From the NCBI RefSeq assembly GCF_020880995.1, contig NZ_JAJISD010000002.1, forward strand, positions 124,001 to 188,000: 64,000 nucleotides of DNA, written 5' to 3'. Shown here piece by piece: positions 16,536 through 24,728 of this stretch. Position 1 is the stretch's first letter; each line of letters starts with the position of its first letter. Position numbers and translations under genes: made by a program. The stretch is from Reyranella aquatilis. Its GTDB lineage: Bacteria; Pseudomonadota; Alphaproteobacteria; Reyranellales; Reyranellaceae. Below the pieces are notes generated by a model that did no database searches, was not told where the DNA came from, and was given only the letters and a program-made list of their open reading frames with translations.

Positions 16536-16633
16536 CTGAACTCCACCCTATATGGACACCGGCTCGTTGCCGGGTTCGCCGGGGGAATGCTCGGCGGATG
16601 GGGCGGCAGTCTCAATAAAGGCGTTCGGTGCTG

Positions 16634-16652
16634 CGATAGAACAAATCTATCG
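16634..16652 (-). promoter_or_regulatory. LysR-type operator upstream of fdsG
   Basis: A perfect interrupted palindrome CGATAG-N7-CTATCG that contains the T-N11-A core of LysR-family binding sites. It sits about 100 bp before the fdsG start and 30 bp after the lysR stop. A possible -10-like TTTATT lies about 20 bp downstream in the fds direction. Binding by the adjacent regulator is inferred. Confidence 0.7.
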
Positions 16653-16653
16653 A

Positions 16654-16671
16654 CCGCCCCTTCTGGGGCGG
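16654..16671 (-). terminator. hairpin after lysR gene
   Basis: A perfect 7-bp GC stem, CCGCCCC with GGGGCGG around a 4-nt loop, starting 10 bp after the lysR stop and abutting the LysR box. No strong U-tract follows, so it may only attenuate read-through into fdsG. Confidence 0.45.
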
Positions 16672-16681
16672 AGAGCACCCG

Positions 16682-17572
16682 TCAGACCGGCGAGGCGGCG
16701 AGCCGGGTGGCTTCGGCGACCAGGGCGTTCACAAGGGGGCTCATCGGCTCGCGCCGGGGTACGACGAGGCCGATCGAGTGCGTCGCATCGGGCTCGACGA
16801 TCGGAATGGAGCGCAGATGCTCGGTGAGGCCCAGCGTATCGGCCAGCTTCTGCGGCATCACGCTGGCCCAGCGGCCGGTCCGGACGTGCGAGAACAGCAC
16901 GATCATCGAGTTGGATTCGAGCGTGGGATCGGCCTGGCCGCCGGCCTCGTGCAGGAGCTGGTCGATGATACGCCGGTTCTGCATGTCGGGCGTCAGCAGA
17001 CAGAGCGGGATGCGCCCGACCTCGGCCCAGGTGACGCTGTCGCGATCGCCGAGCGGGCTGCTCTCCGACGTGAGCAGCCGATACTGCTCGGTATAGAGCG
17101 GCACCGCCCGCAGCCGCCCCAGCGGCTCGTTGTCGATATAGGTCAGGCCGGCATCGACCTCGAGATTCTCCAGCATCGCCAGGATCTCGATCGAGGTCCG
17201 CGACAGGATGGTGAACTTCACGTTGGGATGTCGCGCCCGGAACGGCGTGGTGAGCGCCGACACCATGGCGAGCGCCGTCGGGATCGCCGCGATTCGCAGC
17301 CTGCCGCTGAGCCCTTTTCGCAACGACACCACTTCCTGTCGCATCGCGCGCGTGTCGGCCACGATGCCGCGCGCCCAGTCGAGCACGCGATCGCCTTCCG
17401 GCGTGAAGCCGATGAAGCGCGACGTCCGCTGCACCAGCATCACGCCGAGCATGTCCTCGAGGCTCTTGATGCCGGCGGAGAAAGTAGGCTGGGTGACGCC
17501 GCACAGTTCGGCCGCCTTGCTGAAATTCCGCTCCTGGGAGAGCGCGAGCAGGAATTCCAGTTTGTCGATCAT
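16682..17572 (-). CDS. LysR-family regulator, probable fds regulator
   Basis: A 296-aa LysR-type transcriptional regulator. The N-terminal winged helix-turn-helix (about 1-60) includes RNFSKAAELCGVTQPTFSAG, and the rest is a periplasmic-binding-protein-like effector domain. Its place directly upstream of fdsGBAD, on the same strand and with a T-N11-A palindrome between, makes control of the formate dehydrogenase operon likely. This is the role of FdsR in Cupriavidus. The ATG at 17572 gives the usual family length. The effector is unknown; formate or a related signal is an inference. Confidence 0.9.
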   Translation of the reverse strand: MIDKLEFLLALSQERNFSKAAELCGVTQPTFSAGIKSLEDMLGVMLVQRTSRFIGFTPEGDRVLDWARGIVADTRAMRQEVVSLRKGLSGRLRIAAIPTALAMVSALTTPFRARHPNVKFTILSRTSIEILAMLENLEVDAGLTYIDNEPLGRLRAVPLYTEQYRLLTSESSPLGDRDSVTWAEVGRIPLCLLTPDMQNRRIIDQLLHEAGGQADPTLESNSMIVLFSHVRTGRWASVMPQKLADTLGLTEHLRSIPIVEPDATHSIGLVVPRREPMSPLVNALVAEATRLAASPV

Positions 17573-17651
17573 GCGGGGAGACTAGCCGAAAACCGCCGCT
17601 CCCGCTGCCCCGCCCGGGACGGCTAGGGACGCCGGGGGACGCCCGGTGGAG

Positions 17652-18554
17652 CTACATGGCCGTCCTGGCCTTTTCGGACTCCTGCTGCAGGCTCCACGGT
17701 GCGCGGTAGCCGGCGCGCCAGTCCGGCGGGAGTTCGCAGGGCCGGAGGTCGAAGCTCGCATAGGTCGCCGGCTTGCCGCGCACGATGTCGCCCATATGCG
17801 GGCTGGCGATCGGCGAGGGCACGTAGCAGAACGAATCGGCCGACGAGTAGACCGGCAGGAGCAGCGGGCGTGCCGCGCTCGACCTGTTCTGCGTCGAGCC
17901 GTGGATCGTGCGGCAGTTGAGCAGCAGGGTCGTGCCCGGCCCTCCGGTGGCGCGCTTCACCTCGCTCTCGCGAATCTGCCGCGCATCGGCCTCGCGCAGC
18001 GCGACCGCGAAACCGCCCTTCTCGTCGTACATCGTGTAGAGCGGCCCTTCATGGCTGCCCGGTACGAAGGCCAGCGGCCCCTGATCGTCGCTGCAGCCGT
18101 CGATGTAGACGCCGACGGTGACCGGGCTGTAGTCGGTGTGAGGCCAGGCCTGGATGTCCTGGTGCCACTTGAACTCGCGGCTGCCGTTGCCCGCCTTCAC
18201 GTTGAGCTTGGCATGGTGGAACTTCACGTCCGGACCGACCACGTCGGCCACCAGGTCGGTCATGACCGGGTCTGACATGAAATCCCAGAACGTCGGATGC
18301 TGGTCCTGCGGCGAGGTCACGCGATGCAGGCGCGGATCGGAGGCCGAATGGCCCTGCTCCAGCACGAACACGTCGCCTGACCGGGTTTCGGCACGGCTGC
18401 GGTCGACGACTTCCGTCATCGCAGCCCGAAGCCGGCTGAGCCAATCGGCCGACACGTAGTTCTCGAGCACGAGATAGCCATCGCGGAAATAGGCAGCGCG
18501 CTGGTCCTCGGTCAGGACCAGGGGTTTGTGCTTGAGGACGTCCTGCGGCTTCAT
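17652..18554 (-). CDS. phytanoyl-CoA dioxygenase (PhyH) family protein
   Basis: A 300-aa Fe(II)/2-oxoglutarate-dependent oxygenase. The iron ligands are visible as His-x-Asp in KWHQDIQAW and a distal His in RTIHGSTQN, and a 2-oxoglutarate-binding Arg is plausible in SAARPLLLP. There is no signal peptide. The substrate is unknown; bacterial PhyH proteins hydroxylate many small molecules. The ATG at 18554 follows GGAGAAGGAAACGTTCG, a good ribosome-binding site; the frame is open further upstream but not coding-like. It is divergent from the Gfo/Idh gene, with 173 bp between, so the two may belong to one catabolic unit. Confidence 0.88.
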   Translation of the reverse strand: MKPQDVLKHKPLVLTEDQRAAYFRDGYLVLENYVSADWLSRLRAAMTEVVDRSRAETRSGDVFVLEQGHSASDPRLHRVTSPQDQHPTFWDFMSDPVMTDLVADVVGPDVKFHHAKLNVKAGNGSREFKWHQDIQAWPHTDYSPVTVGVYIDGCSDDQGPLAFVPGSHEGPLYTMYDEKGGFAVALREADARQIRESEVKRATGGPGTTLLLNCRTIHGSTQNRSSAARPLLLPVYSSADSFCYVPSPIASPHMGDIVRGKPATYASFDLRPCELPPDWRAGYRAPWSLQQESEKARTAM

Positions 18555-18585
18555 CGAACGTTTCCTTCTCCGGGGGTGTTCTTGC

Positions 18586-18595
18586 GACACGTGTC
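18586..18595. promoter_or_regulatory. perfect palindrome GACACGTGTC between divergent genes
   Basis: A 10-bp perfect palindrome in the shared regulatory region of the PhyH-family and Gfo/Idh-family genes, 32 bp upstream of the former's start. It could be an operator. Chance occurrence is not excluded. Confidence 0.3.
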
Positions 18596-18727
18596 CCGGA
18601 CGTTGCGGGGCGGCGATGGCCGTCGGCAAGGAAAAGCGTGACGCCGTGCCGCAGAACAAGACCTCATCTCGGTTACGCCGCTCTCTTCGGCAACGCCCAT
18701 GTTACTGTTCACACGAAAACGGACGGG

Positions 18728-19723
18728 ATGCGAATGACGACAGGCAGTGTGGCGATCGGCATCATCGGCGCCGGCATCATGGGCGAGCGGATGCTCAACG
18801 CGATCCTGCAGCAGGATCCGGCAAGGGTTCACGCCTGCGGCCTCTGGGATCCGGCGCCGGCCGCCCTGCAGCGCATGCGGAACAGCTTCCCGCAGGTCGC
18901 CCAGGCGGGCGATGCGGCCGGGCTGATCTCGGCCAGTGACTGTGTCTACATCGCCTCGCCGCCGGCCTCGCATCTCGCGCATGCCCGCGCTGCGCTGGCG
19001 GCGGGCAGAACCGTCTTCTGCGAGAAGCCTCTTTCCATCGACGTCGCAGACGCACGGGCCTTCGTGGCAGAGGCCGGCGACCGGGGTGCCGTGAATTTCC
19101 CCTTCGCCTCCTCCCTGGCTGTCGCGGCGATCCGCAACTGGATGGAGGCTGGCGATATCGGCACACCTCGGCGCGTTGTCATCGAGGTGGGCTTCGCGGC
19201 CTGGCCACGCCCCTGGCAGGCCGATGCTGCAGGCTGGCTCGACCGGCCGATGCAGGGCGGATTCACGCGCGAGGTGGTCTCCCATTTCCTGTTCCTCGCG
19301 CGCCGCCTCGTCGGGCCGCTGCACGATCTGAAGGGCCAGGCCGTCTTCCCGCAGGACGGCAGGTCGGAGCGGCGGATCGAGGCCACGCTGCAGGCCGGCG
19401 ACCTGCCGGTGACGCTGACGGGCGCCGTCGGCGAGACGTCCAAGGACGATCACAATATCTGGATTCTGGAAGGCGACCGGAGTGCCGTGCGGCTACGTGA
19501 CTGGTCGATCGCGGAGCGTCTCATGCCCGACGGGTCGTGGCAGCCCGCACCGGATGCCCTTCCCAACGAGAAGGCGCGTCCCATCGCGCTGAAGCGTCAA
19601 CTCGAGGGCGTGGTGAACCTCGCGCGGGACAAGCCGCATCATCTCGCCACGCTGCGCGAAGCCCTCGACGTGCAGGAGGTCGTGGAGTCCATCGTCGGAT
19701 CCGCTTCCAAGCGCCGCGAATAG
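18728..19723 (+). CDS. Gfo/Idh/MocA-family oxidoreductase
   Basis: A 331-aa NAD(P)-dependent oxidoreductase. The Rossmann motif GIIGAGIMGERM lies at the N-terminus, and the family signature with catalytic Lys is in FCEKPLS at about residue 102. The C-terminal part is the expected alpha/beta dimerisation and substrate domain. Enzymes of this family act on sugars, inositols or cyclic compounds; the substrate here is not identifiable. The ATG at 18728 (MRMTTGSV) or at 18734 (MTTGSV) starts the protein; neither has a strong ribosome-binding site. It is divergent from the PhyH-type gene. Confidence 0.87.
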   Translation: MRMTTGSVAIGIIGAGIMGERMLNAILQQDPARVHACGLWDPAPAALQRMRNSFPQVAQAGDAAGLISASDCVYIASPPASHLAHARAALAAGRTVFCEKPLSIDVADARAFVAEAGDRGAVNFPFASSLAVAAIRNWMEAGDIGTPRRVVIEVGFAAWPRPWQADAAGWLDRPMQGGFTREVVSHFLFLARRLVGPLHDLKGQAVFPQDGRSERRIEATLQAGDLPVTLTGAVGETSKDDHNIWILEGDRSAVRLRDWSIAERLMPDGSWQPAPDALPNEKARPIALKRQLEGVVNLARDKPHHLATLREALDVQEVVESIVGSASKRRE

Positions 19724-19917
19724 TCGACGCCTTTGGCAGATACTCGTGCCGCCAACGACCGTTCGCGCGTTCGATGCGAGAACCAGTGCGGCCTGATGGC
19801 GGTTATTTGAAGCAGAGCGCAGCGCGCCTCGCACTGCTGAGGATCGACCACCCGCGCGGCGCGTGATCCGGCACCCGAGTGAATGCGTAAAGCGGACGTC
19901 TGCTGCACACACATCCG

Positions 19918-19923
19918 AAGGAG
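19918..19923 (+). promoter_or_regulatory. Shine-Dalgarno AAGGAG before a non-standard ATT start
   Basis: AAGGAG is followed after 6 nt by ATT at 19930, in frame with the histidine phosphatase gene. The nearest in-frame standard start (GTG at 19996) has no such site and would remove most of the signal peptide. Confidence 0.5.
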
Positions 19924-19929
19924 CGCGCC

Positions 19930-20523
19930 ATTTCCGAGGCCGGAAGAAGGAGTCCGTCGCGACGCGTCCTCCTGGCATCGCTGCTGGCGCTGCCGGTGGC
20001 AGTCGGTGCGCGGGGCGCATCCGCCCAAAGCGAGCCTTGGGGCGCCCTTCGTCAGCCCGGATCCTTCGCCTTGATCCGCCATGCGCTGGCACCTGGCACC
20101 AACGACCCGACAGGGTTCCGCCTCGACGACTGCACCACCCAGCGCAATCTTTCGGCAGAGGGCCGTGCGCAGGCCGCCCACATCGGCGAGCTCTTCCGCG
20201 CCAACGGCATCGCCGCCGCGGACGTCTATTCCAGCCAGTGGTGCCGCTGCCTCGAGACGGCCTCGCTGATGAGGCTGGGCGAGACGCGACAGCAGCCGCT
20301 GCTCAACTCCTTCTTCCAGGACCGCGCACGCGAGGCCCGCCAGATCGAGGCGCTGCGGCAATGGATCGGGCAGCTCGATCCGGCCCGACCAACAGTGTTC
20401 GTCACCCACCAGGTGGTCGTCACCGCGCTCAGCCAGATCTTTCCCGGCAGCGGGGAGATCGTCGTGATGCAGCGCGCGCCGGATGGAAGGCTGTCGGTCC
20501 AGGGCCGGCTTCCGACCGCCTGA
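19930..20523 (+). CDS. exported histidine phosphatase family protein
   Basis: About 197 aa. The histidine-phosphatase fold shows the phosphorylated His in ALIRHALAPG (the family RHG motif with Ala for Gly) and the second catalytic His in VFVTHQVVV. The N-terminus from 19930 contains SRRVLLASLLALPVAVGA then SAQ, a good Tat-type signal peptide, so the protein is probably periplasmic. The start is unusual: no ATG, GTG or TTG lies between the in-frame stop at 19888 and the signal peptide, and the ideal AAGGAG faces ATT at 19930. GTG at 19996 would give a 175-aa protein lacking the signal core. The substrate is unknown. Confidence 0.78.
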   Translation: MSEAGRRSPSRRVLLASLLALPVAVGARGASAQSEPWGALRQPGSFALIRHALAPGTNDPTGFRLDDCTTQRNLSAEGRAQAAHIGELFRANGIAAADVYSSQWCRCLETASLMRLGETRQQPLLNSFFQDRAREARQIEALRQWIGQLDPARPTVFVTHQVVVTALSQIFPGSGEIVVMQRAPDGRLSVQGRLPTA

Positions 20524-20571
20524 TCGTCGGCCCGACCATATCTGCACTGCCCTGCGCGGCCGAAGGCTGCT

Positions 20572-21813
20572 ATGAGCGCGCGCCCCGCCTTCCGCGGATA
20601 TGTGAAACAGCCGCGCATGCGCACGACCAAACCGCCGATCTGGCTGCTGATGAGTGCCACCGTGTGCTCGCAGATGGCGCTGACCATTTTCCTGCCGTCG
20701 CTGCCGACGATCGCGGGCGACCTCGCCGTCTCCTACGGCACCGCCCAGCTGACGCTGTCGATCTACCTGTTCGCGTTCGCCTTCGCCCAGCTGGCGGTAG
20801 GCCCGCTCTCGGACAATCTGGGCCGCCGCCCGCTCCTGCTCGCCAGCCTCGTCGTGTTCACGGTGGGCAGCATCTGCTGCGCTCTCAGTCCGACCATCGA
20901 GACGCTGATCGCCTCGCGCCTGATCCAGGCCTGTGGCGCCTGCGGTGGCGTGGTGCTGGGCCGCGCCATCGTTCGCGACAGCCGGACCGGGCCCGAAGCC
21001 CCCCGGGCGATGGGCTACATGGCGTCCTCCATGGCGCTCGCACCGGCGCTCTCGCCGCTGCTGGGTGGGCAGTTGCTCGGCTTCTTCGGCTGGCGCAGCA
21101 ATTTCTGGTTCACCGCCGCCTGCGGGTTCGCCGTACTGGTCTTCGTCTGGCGCATCCTGGGCGAGACCGCACCGAAGGCTGCCCCCCGGACGACGGGCGT
21201 GGTGCGCGACTACATCGACGGCTTCGGCGCGGTGCTGCGGGAGCGCCGCTTTCTCGGCCTGATGATCGCGACCACCTGCGCCTCGGCGGGCTTCAATGTC
21301 TTCTTCTCCGGCGGCCCCATCCTGCTGATCCAGGTGATGGGCGTGGGCGCCGAACTGTTCGGCTGGTTCACGCTGGCATGGGCGGGCAATTTCGTGCTCG
21401 GCAGCCTTGTGTCGAGCCGCCTGCAGGGCCGGGTGAGAAGCCTGCTCCTGATTCCCGTGGGTCAGAGCATCCTCACCCTGGGCGCCGTGGCCATGATGGC
21501 GACGGCGGCGCTGGGCTACGTCACGCCGCTGGCGCTGATCGTCCCGCTGGTGCTGATGGGCTGGGGCAACGGGCTCAACATGCCCAACGCGATGGCGAAC
21601 GCGCTCTCATCGGTGCCGGCCAATCGGGTTGGCGCCGCCTCGGCGCTGATGGGCTTCGTGCAGATGGTCACCGCCGCGGTGCTGACCCTGCTGGTCGGCT
21701 ACGTGCCGCACGACACGCAGATGAACATCGGCATAGGCGTAGCGGTCACGGGCATCATCGGACTGATCGGCTGGTGGACCCTGGTGCGTCGACCGCCGGC
21801 GACAGCGCCCTGA
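20572..21813 (+). CDS. MFS multidrug exporter, Bcr/CflA type
   Basis: A 413-aa, 12-helix drug:H+ antiporter. The Bcr/CflA pattern is seen in LPSLPTIAGDLAVSYGTAQL after helix 1, GPLSDNLGRRPLLL between helices 2 and 3, and RLIQACGACGGVVLGRAIVRD in helix 4 and the loop after it. It should export small hydrophobic compounds from the inner membrane; the substrate is unknown. The ATG follows CGAAGGCTGCT; an internal Met (residue 16) is an alternative start. The gene is on the same strand, 48 bp after the histidine phosphatase. Confidence 0.88.
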   Translation: MSARPAFRGYVKQPRMRTTKPPIWLLMSATVCSQMALTIFLPSLPTIAGDLAVSYGTAQLTLSIYLFAFAFAQLAVGPLSDNLGRRPLLLASLVVFTVGSICCALSPTIETLIASRLIQACGACGGVVLGRAIVRDSRTGPEAPRAMGYMASSMALAPALSPLLGGQLLGFFGWRSNFWFTAACGFAVLVFVWRILGETAPKAAPRTTGVVRDYIDGFGAVLRERRFLGLMIATTCASAGFNVFFSGGPILLIQVMGVGAELFGWFTLAWAGNFVLGSLVSSRLQGRVRSLLLIPVGQSILTLGAVAMMATAALGYVTPLALIVPLVLMGWGNGLNMPNAMANALSSVPANRVGAASALMGFVQMVTAAVLTLLVGYVPHDTQMNIGIGVAVTGIIGLIGWWTLVRRPPATAP

Positions 21814-21825
21814 CGGTGTTCGCCG

Positions 21826-22521
21826 TCAGGCCAGGCAATCTCGCAGGAGAGCCACCGTGCGGCGGCGCGCCTCGCCGGCCGCGGCTTCGTTGAAGGGCGG
21901 ATAGCCCTGGCGGTTGAAGCCATGCTCCGTGCCCGGATAGACGTGGATATCCACTCCGGCCTCCCCGTCCATACGCGCCCGGATCGCCGCAACCGTGGCC
22001 TCGGGCACGTGCGGATCGTCGCTGGCGAACTGCATCAGGATCGGGCACCCGCGCTTGCCGGCCTCGTCGAGATGCTGGTCGATATGGACGCCGTAGTAGC
22101 TCACGGCGGCGTCGATCGGCAGGCGGGTGCTGGCGAGATAGGCGAACTTGCCGCCGAGGCAGAAGCCCATCACGCCGACCTTGCCGGTGCAGTCCGGACG
22201 GGCGCGCAGGAACGCCACGATGTCGCCGAGGTCGCGGGCGAACTGATCGGTATCGAGTTCGGCCCACAATGCGCGTGCCTTGGTGCGCCCCTCATCGGTG
22301 TAGGGGAGATAGCACCCCGCCTCCTGTCGCCAGAAGACGTCCGGCGCCAGCGCGATGAAACCGTCGGCGGCATAGCCGTCGGCCACCGACCGGATGTGCG
22401 GATTGGTGTTGAACACTTCAGGCAGTACGACCAGCGCCGGCGCCGGCAATCGGGCAGGCAACGCCAGGTAGGCCGCGAACTGTCCGCCGTCTGTTGCCGT
22501 CAGCCTGATCTCCTCGCCCAT
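21826..22521 (-). CDS. dienelactone hydrolase family protein
   Basis: A 231-aa alpha/beta hydrolase of normal family length. The catalytic triad is readable: Cys121 in GFCLGG, an Asp in FASDDPHVP and His in GTEHGFNR. The cysteine nucleophile and FVALAPD-like FIALAPDVF segment are typical of dienelactone hydrolases, which open lactone rings in aromatic catabolism. Many homologues act on other esters, so the substrate stays open. It is convergent with the Bcr/CflA gene (12 bp between stops) and divergent from the dihydroxyacetone kinase gene. Confidence 0.88.
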   Translation of the reverse strand: MGEEIRLTATDGGQFAAYLALPARLPAPALVVLPEVFNTNPHIRSVADGYAADGFIALAPDVFWRQEAGCYLPYTDEGRTKARALWAELDTDQFARDLGDIVAFLRARPDCTGKVGVMGFCLGGKFAYLASTRLPIDAAVSYYGVHIDQHLDEAGKRGCPILMQFASDDPHVPEATVAAIRARMDGEAGVDIHVYPGTEHGFNRQGYPPFNEAAAGEARRRTVALLRDCLA

Positions 22522-22663
22522 GGCTTTTCCTTCTTTCGCTTCCGGACATCACGATAGACAGCGCGTCGGCAAGCCGGAAGCGATGTCTTCCACCCGCTCG
22601 CCATGTTGCCCCGGACCGATCGCGCGCCCATCATCGCCCAAAAGCCGGGCGGGAACAGGAACC

Positions 22664-24289
22664 ATGCAATTCATCAACGCCAAGGACAGCCTGGTCGTCG
22701 ACGCGATCGACGGGCTCCTGCGCAGCAGCGGCGGCGCCAATCTGGCGCGTCTCGACGGCTATCCCGACATCAAGGTCGTGCTGCGCACCGACCACAGGCC
22801 CGGCCGCGTCGCCATCGTCGCGGGCGGCGGTTCCGGCCACGAACCGGCGCATGCCTCGTTCGTCGGCAAGGGCATGCTGACCGCCGCCGTCTGTGGCGAG
22901 GTCTTCGCCTCGCCGTCCATCGACGCGGTGTTCGCCGCGATCATGGCGGTGACGGGCAAGGGCGGATGCCTCGTCATCTTCAAGAACTATACCGGGGACC
23001 GGCTGAACTTCGGCCTCGCCGTGGAACGCGCCCGCGCGCTCGGCCGGAAGGTCGAGGTCGTGATCGTGAAGGACGACATCGCCCTGCCCGACAGTCCGCA
23101 GCCCCGTGGCATCGCCGGCGTGATGTTCGTCGAGAAGATCGCCGGCCACTATGCCGAGAAGGGCGCGGACCTGAAGACGGTCGCGGCCATGGCGCAGAAG
23201 GCCGCCGACGATCTGGTGTCGCTCGGCATCTCGCTCTCCTCCTGCACCCTCCCCGGCATCGGCCGTGAGGACCGCGTCCCCGCCGGCAAGGCCGAACTTG
23301 GACTCGGCCTCCACGGCGAGCCGGGCGTCGACCTGGTAAATTTCGAGAGCGCGCGCCAGGCGGCGCTGCTGCTGGTCGAGCGCCTGTTCGCCGCGGCCAG
23401 GCCCGCGCGCTCCTACGCCCTGCTGGTCAACAATCTCGGTTCCACCACGCCGCTGGAGATGAGCCTGCTCACCAACGAGGTCCTGGCGAGCCGGCTGGGT
23501 GCGAAGATCAAGCTGGTGCTGGGCCCCGCAACGCTGGTGTCGTCGCTCGACATGCACGGCTTCTCCCTCAGTCTTCTCCCCCTCACGCCCGATTTCGAGA
23601 AGGCACTGCTGTCTCCGGCAAGCCCGCTGGTCTGGCCCACGGTCCGCACGCACGCGAAGCCGAAGCTCGTGAAGCTCCCCCGGGAGATGAAGCACAAGCC
23701 CCTCCGGGCAAGCCGGAACGCGGCGCTGAACGCGCTGGTCAGCCGGGCGTGCGACATCCTCATCTCTGCGGAGGGAAAACTGAACGCCCTCGATGCCAGG
23801 GTGGGCGACGGAGACACCGGCTCGACCGTCGCAACGGCGGCGCGTCATCTGCAGGCAGCGCTCCCCCTGATGCCGCTGGCCAGGCTCGACCGCTTCTTCG
23901 CGGCAACGAGCGAGGCGCTCGCGCGCTCGATGGGTGGATCCTCGGGCGTGCTGCTCGCCATCTTCTTCTCGGCCGCGAGCCAGTCGGCCACGGCGGGCGC
24001 ACGCTGGCAGGATGCCCTGTCGGCGGGGCTCGCCAGCATGATGGCCTATGGCGGCGCGAAACCCGGCGATCGCACCATGATCGATGCGCTCGCACCGGCC
24101 CTGGAGGCATTGCCGATGGGCCTGGAGGCCGCGGCGAAAGCCGCACGGGCCGGCGCAGACTCGACGGCAGGAATGAAGACCGCCCGCGCCGGCCGCTCGA
24201 GCTACCTGTCGTCTTCCCATCTCGCGGGCGTTGCGGATCCTGGAGCGGAGGCTGTCGCCACGCTGCTGGAAGGCATGGCGAAGAGTTGA
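22664..24289 (+). CDS. dhaK: dihydroxyacetone kinase, single-chain DhaK-DhaL type
   Basis: A 541-aa ATP-dependent kinase that phosphorylates dihydroxyacetone (or glyceraldehyde) in the cytoplasm. The DhaK half (1-330) has GGGSGHEPAHASFVGKGML (54-72) and the His that binds substrate covalently, His217 in GLHGEPG. The DhaL half (about 345-541) has the Mg-ATP motif VGDGDTGSTV and a GGSSG loop. Fusion of both halves is the Citrobacter/eukaryote form, not the PTS-linked form. The ATG at 22664 follows CAGGAACC; the longer open frame upstream is not coding-like. Confidence 0.93.
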   Translation: MQFINAKDSLVVDAIDGLLRSSGGANLARLDGYPDIKVVLRTDHRPGRVAIVAGGGSGHEPAHASFVGKGMLTAAVCGEVFASPSIDAVFAAIMAVTGKGGCLVIFKNYTGDRLNFGLAVERARALGRKVEVVIVKDDIALPDSPQPRGIAGVMFVEKIAGHYAEKGADLKTVAAMAQKAADDLVSLGISLSSCTLPGIGREDRVPAGKAELGLGLHGEPGVDLVNFESARQAALLLVERLFAAARPARSYALLVNNLGSTTPLEMSLLTNEVLASRLGAKIKLVLGPATLVSSLDMHGFSLSLLPLTPDFEKALLSPASPLVWPTVRTHAKPKLVKLPREMKHKPLRASRNAALNALVSRACDILISAEGKLNALDARVGDGDTGSTVATAARHLQAALPLMPLARLDRFFAATSEALARSMGGSSGVLLAIFFSAASQSATAGARWQDALSAGLASMMAYGGAKPGDRTMIDALAPALEALPMGLEAAAKAARAGADSTAGMKTARAGRSSYLSSSHLAGVADPGAEAVATLLEGMAKS

Positions 24290-24380
24290 CCAACGCATAG
24301 TGCGGCAATGCACAGACGAGCCGTCGGCACTCGCACCGTGGACCGGCTACTTCCGTCGAAGCTTCAGGGAGTTAGGCGAA

Positions 24381-24456
24381 TGGTGCCCAGGGGCGGAGTC
24401 GAACCACCGACACTGCGATTTTCAGTCGCATGCTCTACCAACTGAGCTACCTGGGC
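24381..24456 (-). tRNA. tRNA-Phe (GAA)
   Basis: A 76-nt cloverleaf read on the minus strand. It has a 7-bp acceptor stem (GCCCAGG with CCTGGGC), D-arm AGCTCAGTTGGTAGAGC, anticodon loop CTGAAAA with anticodon GAA, T-loop TTCGACT, discriminator A and an encoded CCA. It follows yacG by 35 bp on the same strand and may be cotranscribed with it. Confidence 0.97.
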
Positions 24457-24491
24457 ATGCCGTCCGTTGGAGGCGGCGCTTATAGGACGCG

Positions 24492-24728
24492 TCAGCCCCG
24501 CTGTCCAGACGCTCCGCCACCTTCGCCGGACGATCGGGTTTCCGTCTCGTCCTCGTCCGGGACCTCGTCGGTCGGCACGCGATAGCCCTCCTTCAGCCAG
24601 CGGCCGAGATCGATGTCGGCGCAGCGCTTGCGGCAGAACGGCTTGTATTTCGGGTCCGCGGGCTTTCCACAGGTCGGACATTTCGGCTCGATACGGACGG
24701 CACGCAGCGGCACGTTTCGCTCAGTCAT
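24492..24728 (-). CDS. yacG: DNA gyrase inhibitor YacG
   Basis: A 78-aa zinc-binding protein. The four-cysteine site is CPTCGKP and [15 protein letters not shown] (residues 17-46), exactly the YacG pattern, followed by an acidic disordered tail. YacG of E. coli binds GyrB and inhibits gyrase. Its start overlaps the end of the RNase E/G gene by 8 bp, so it is part of the infA-maf-rng-yacG operon. Confidence 0.93.
   Translation of the reverse strand: MTERNVPLRAVRIEPKCPTCGKPADPKYKPFCRKRCADIDLGRWLKEGYRVPTDEVPDEDETETRSSGEGGGASGQRG

Noticed and set aside
24381..24456. tRNA-Phe as an integration site of a mobile element
   Set aside because: No integrase, no duplicated tRNA 3' end and no change in gene content were seen on either side.
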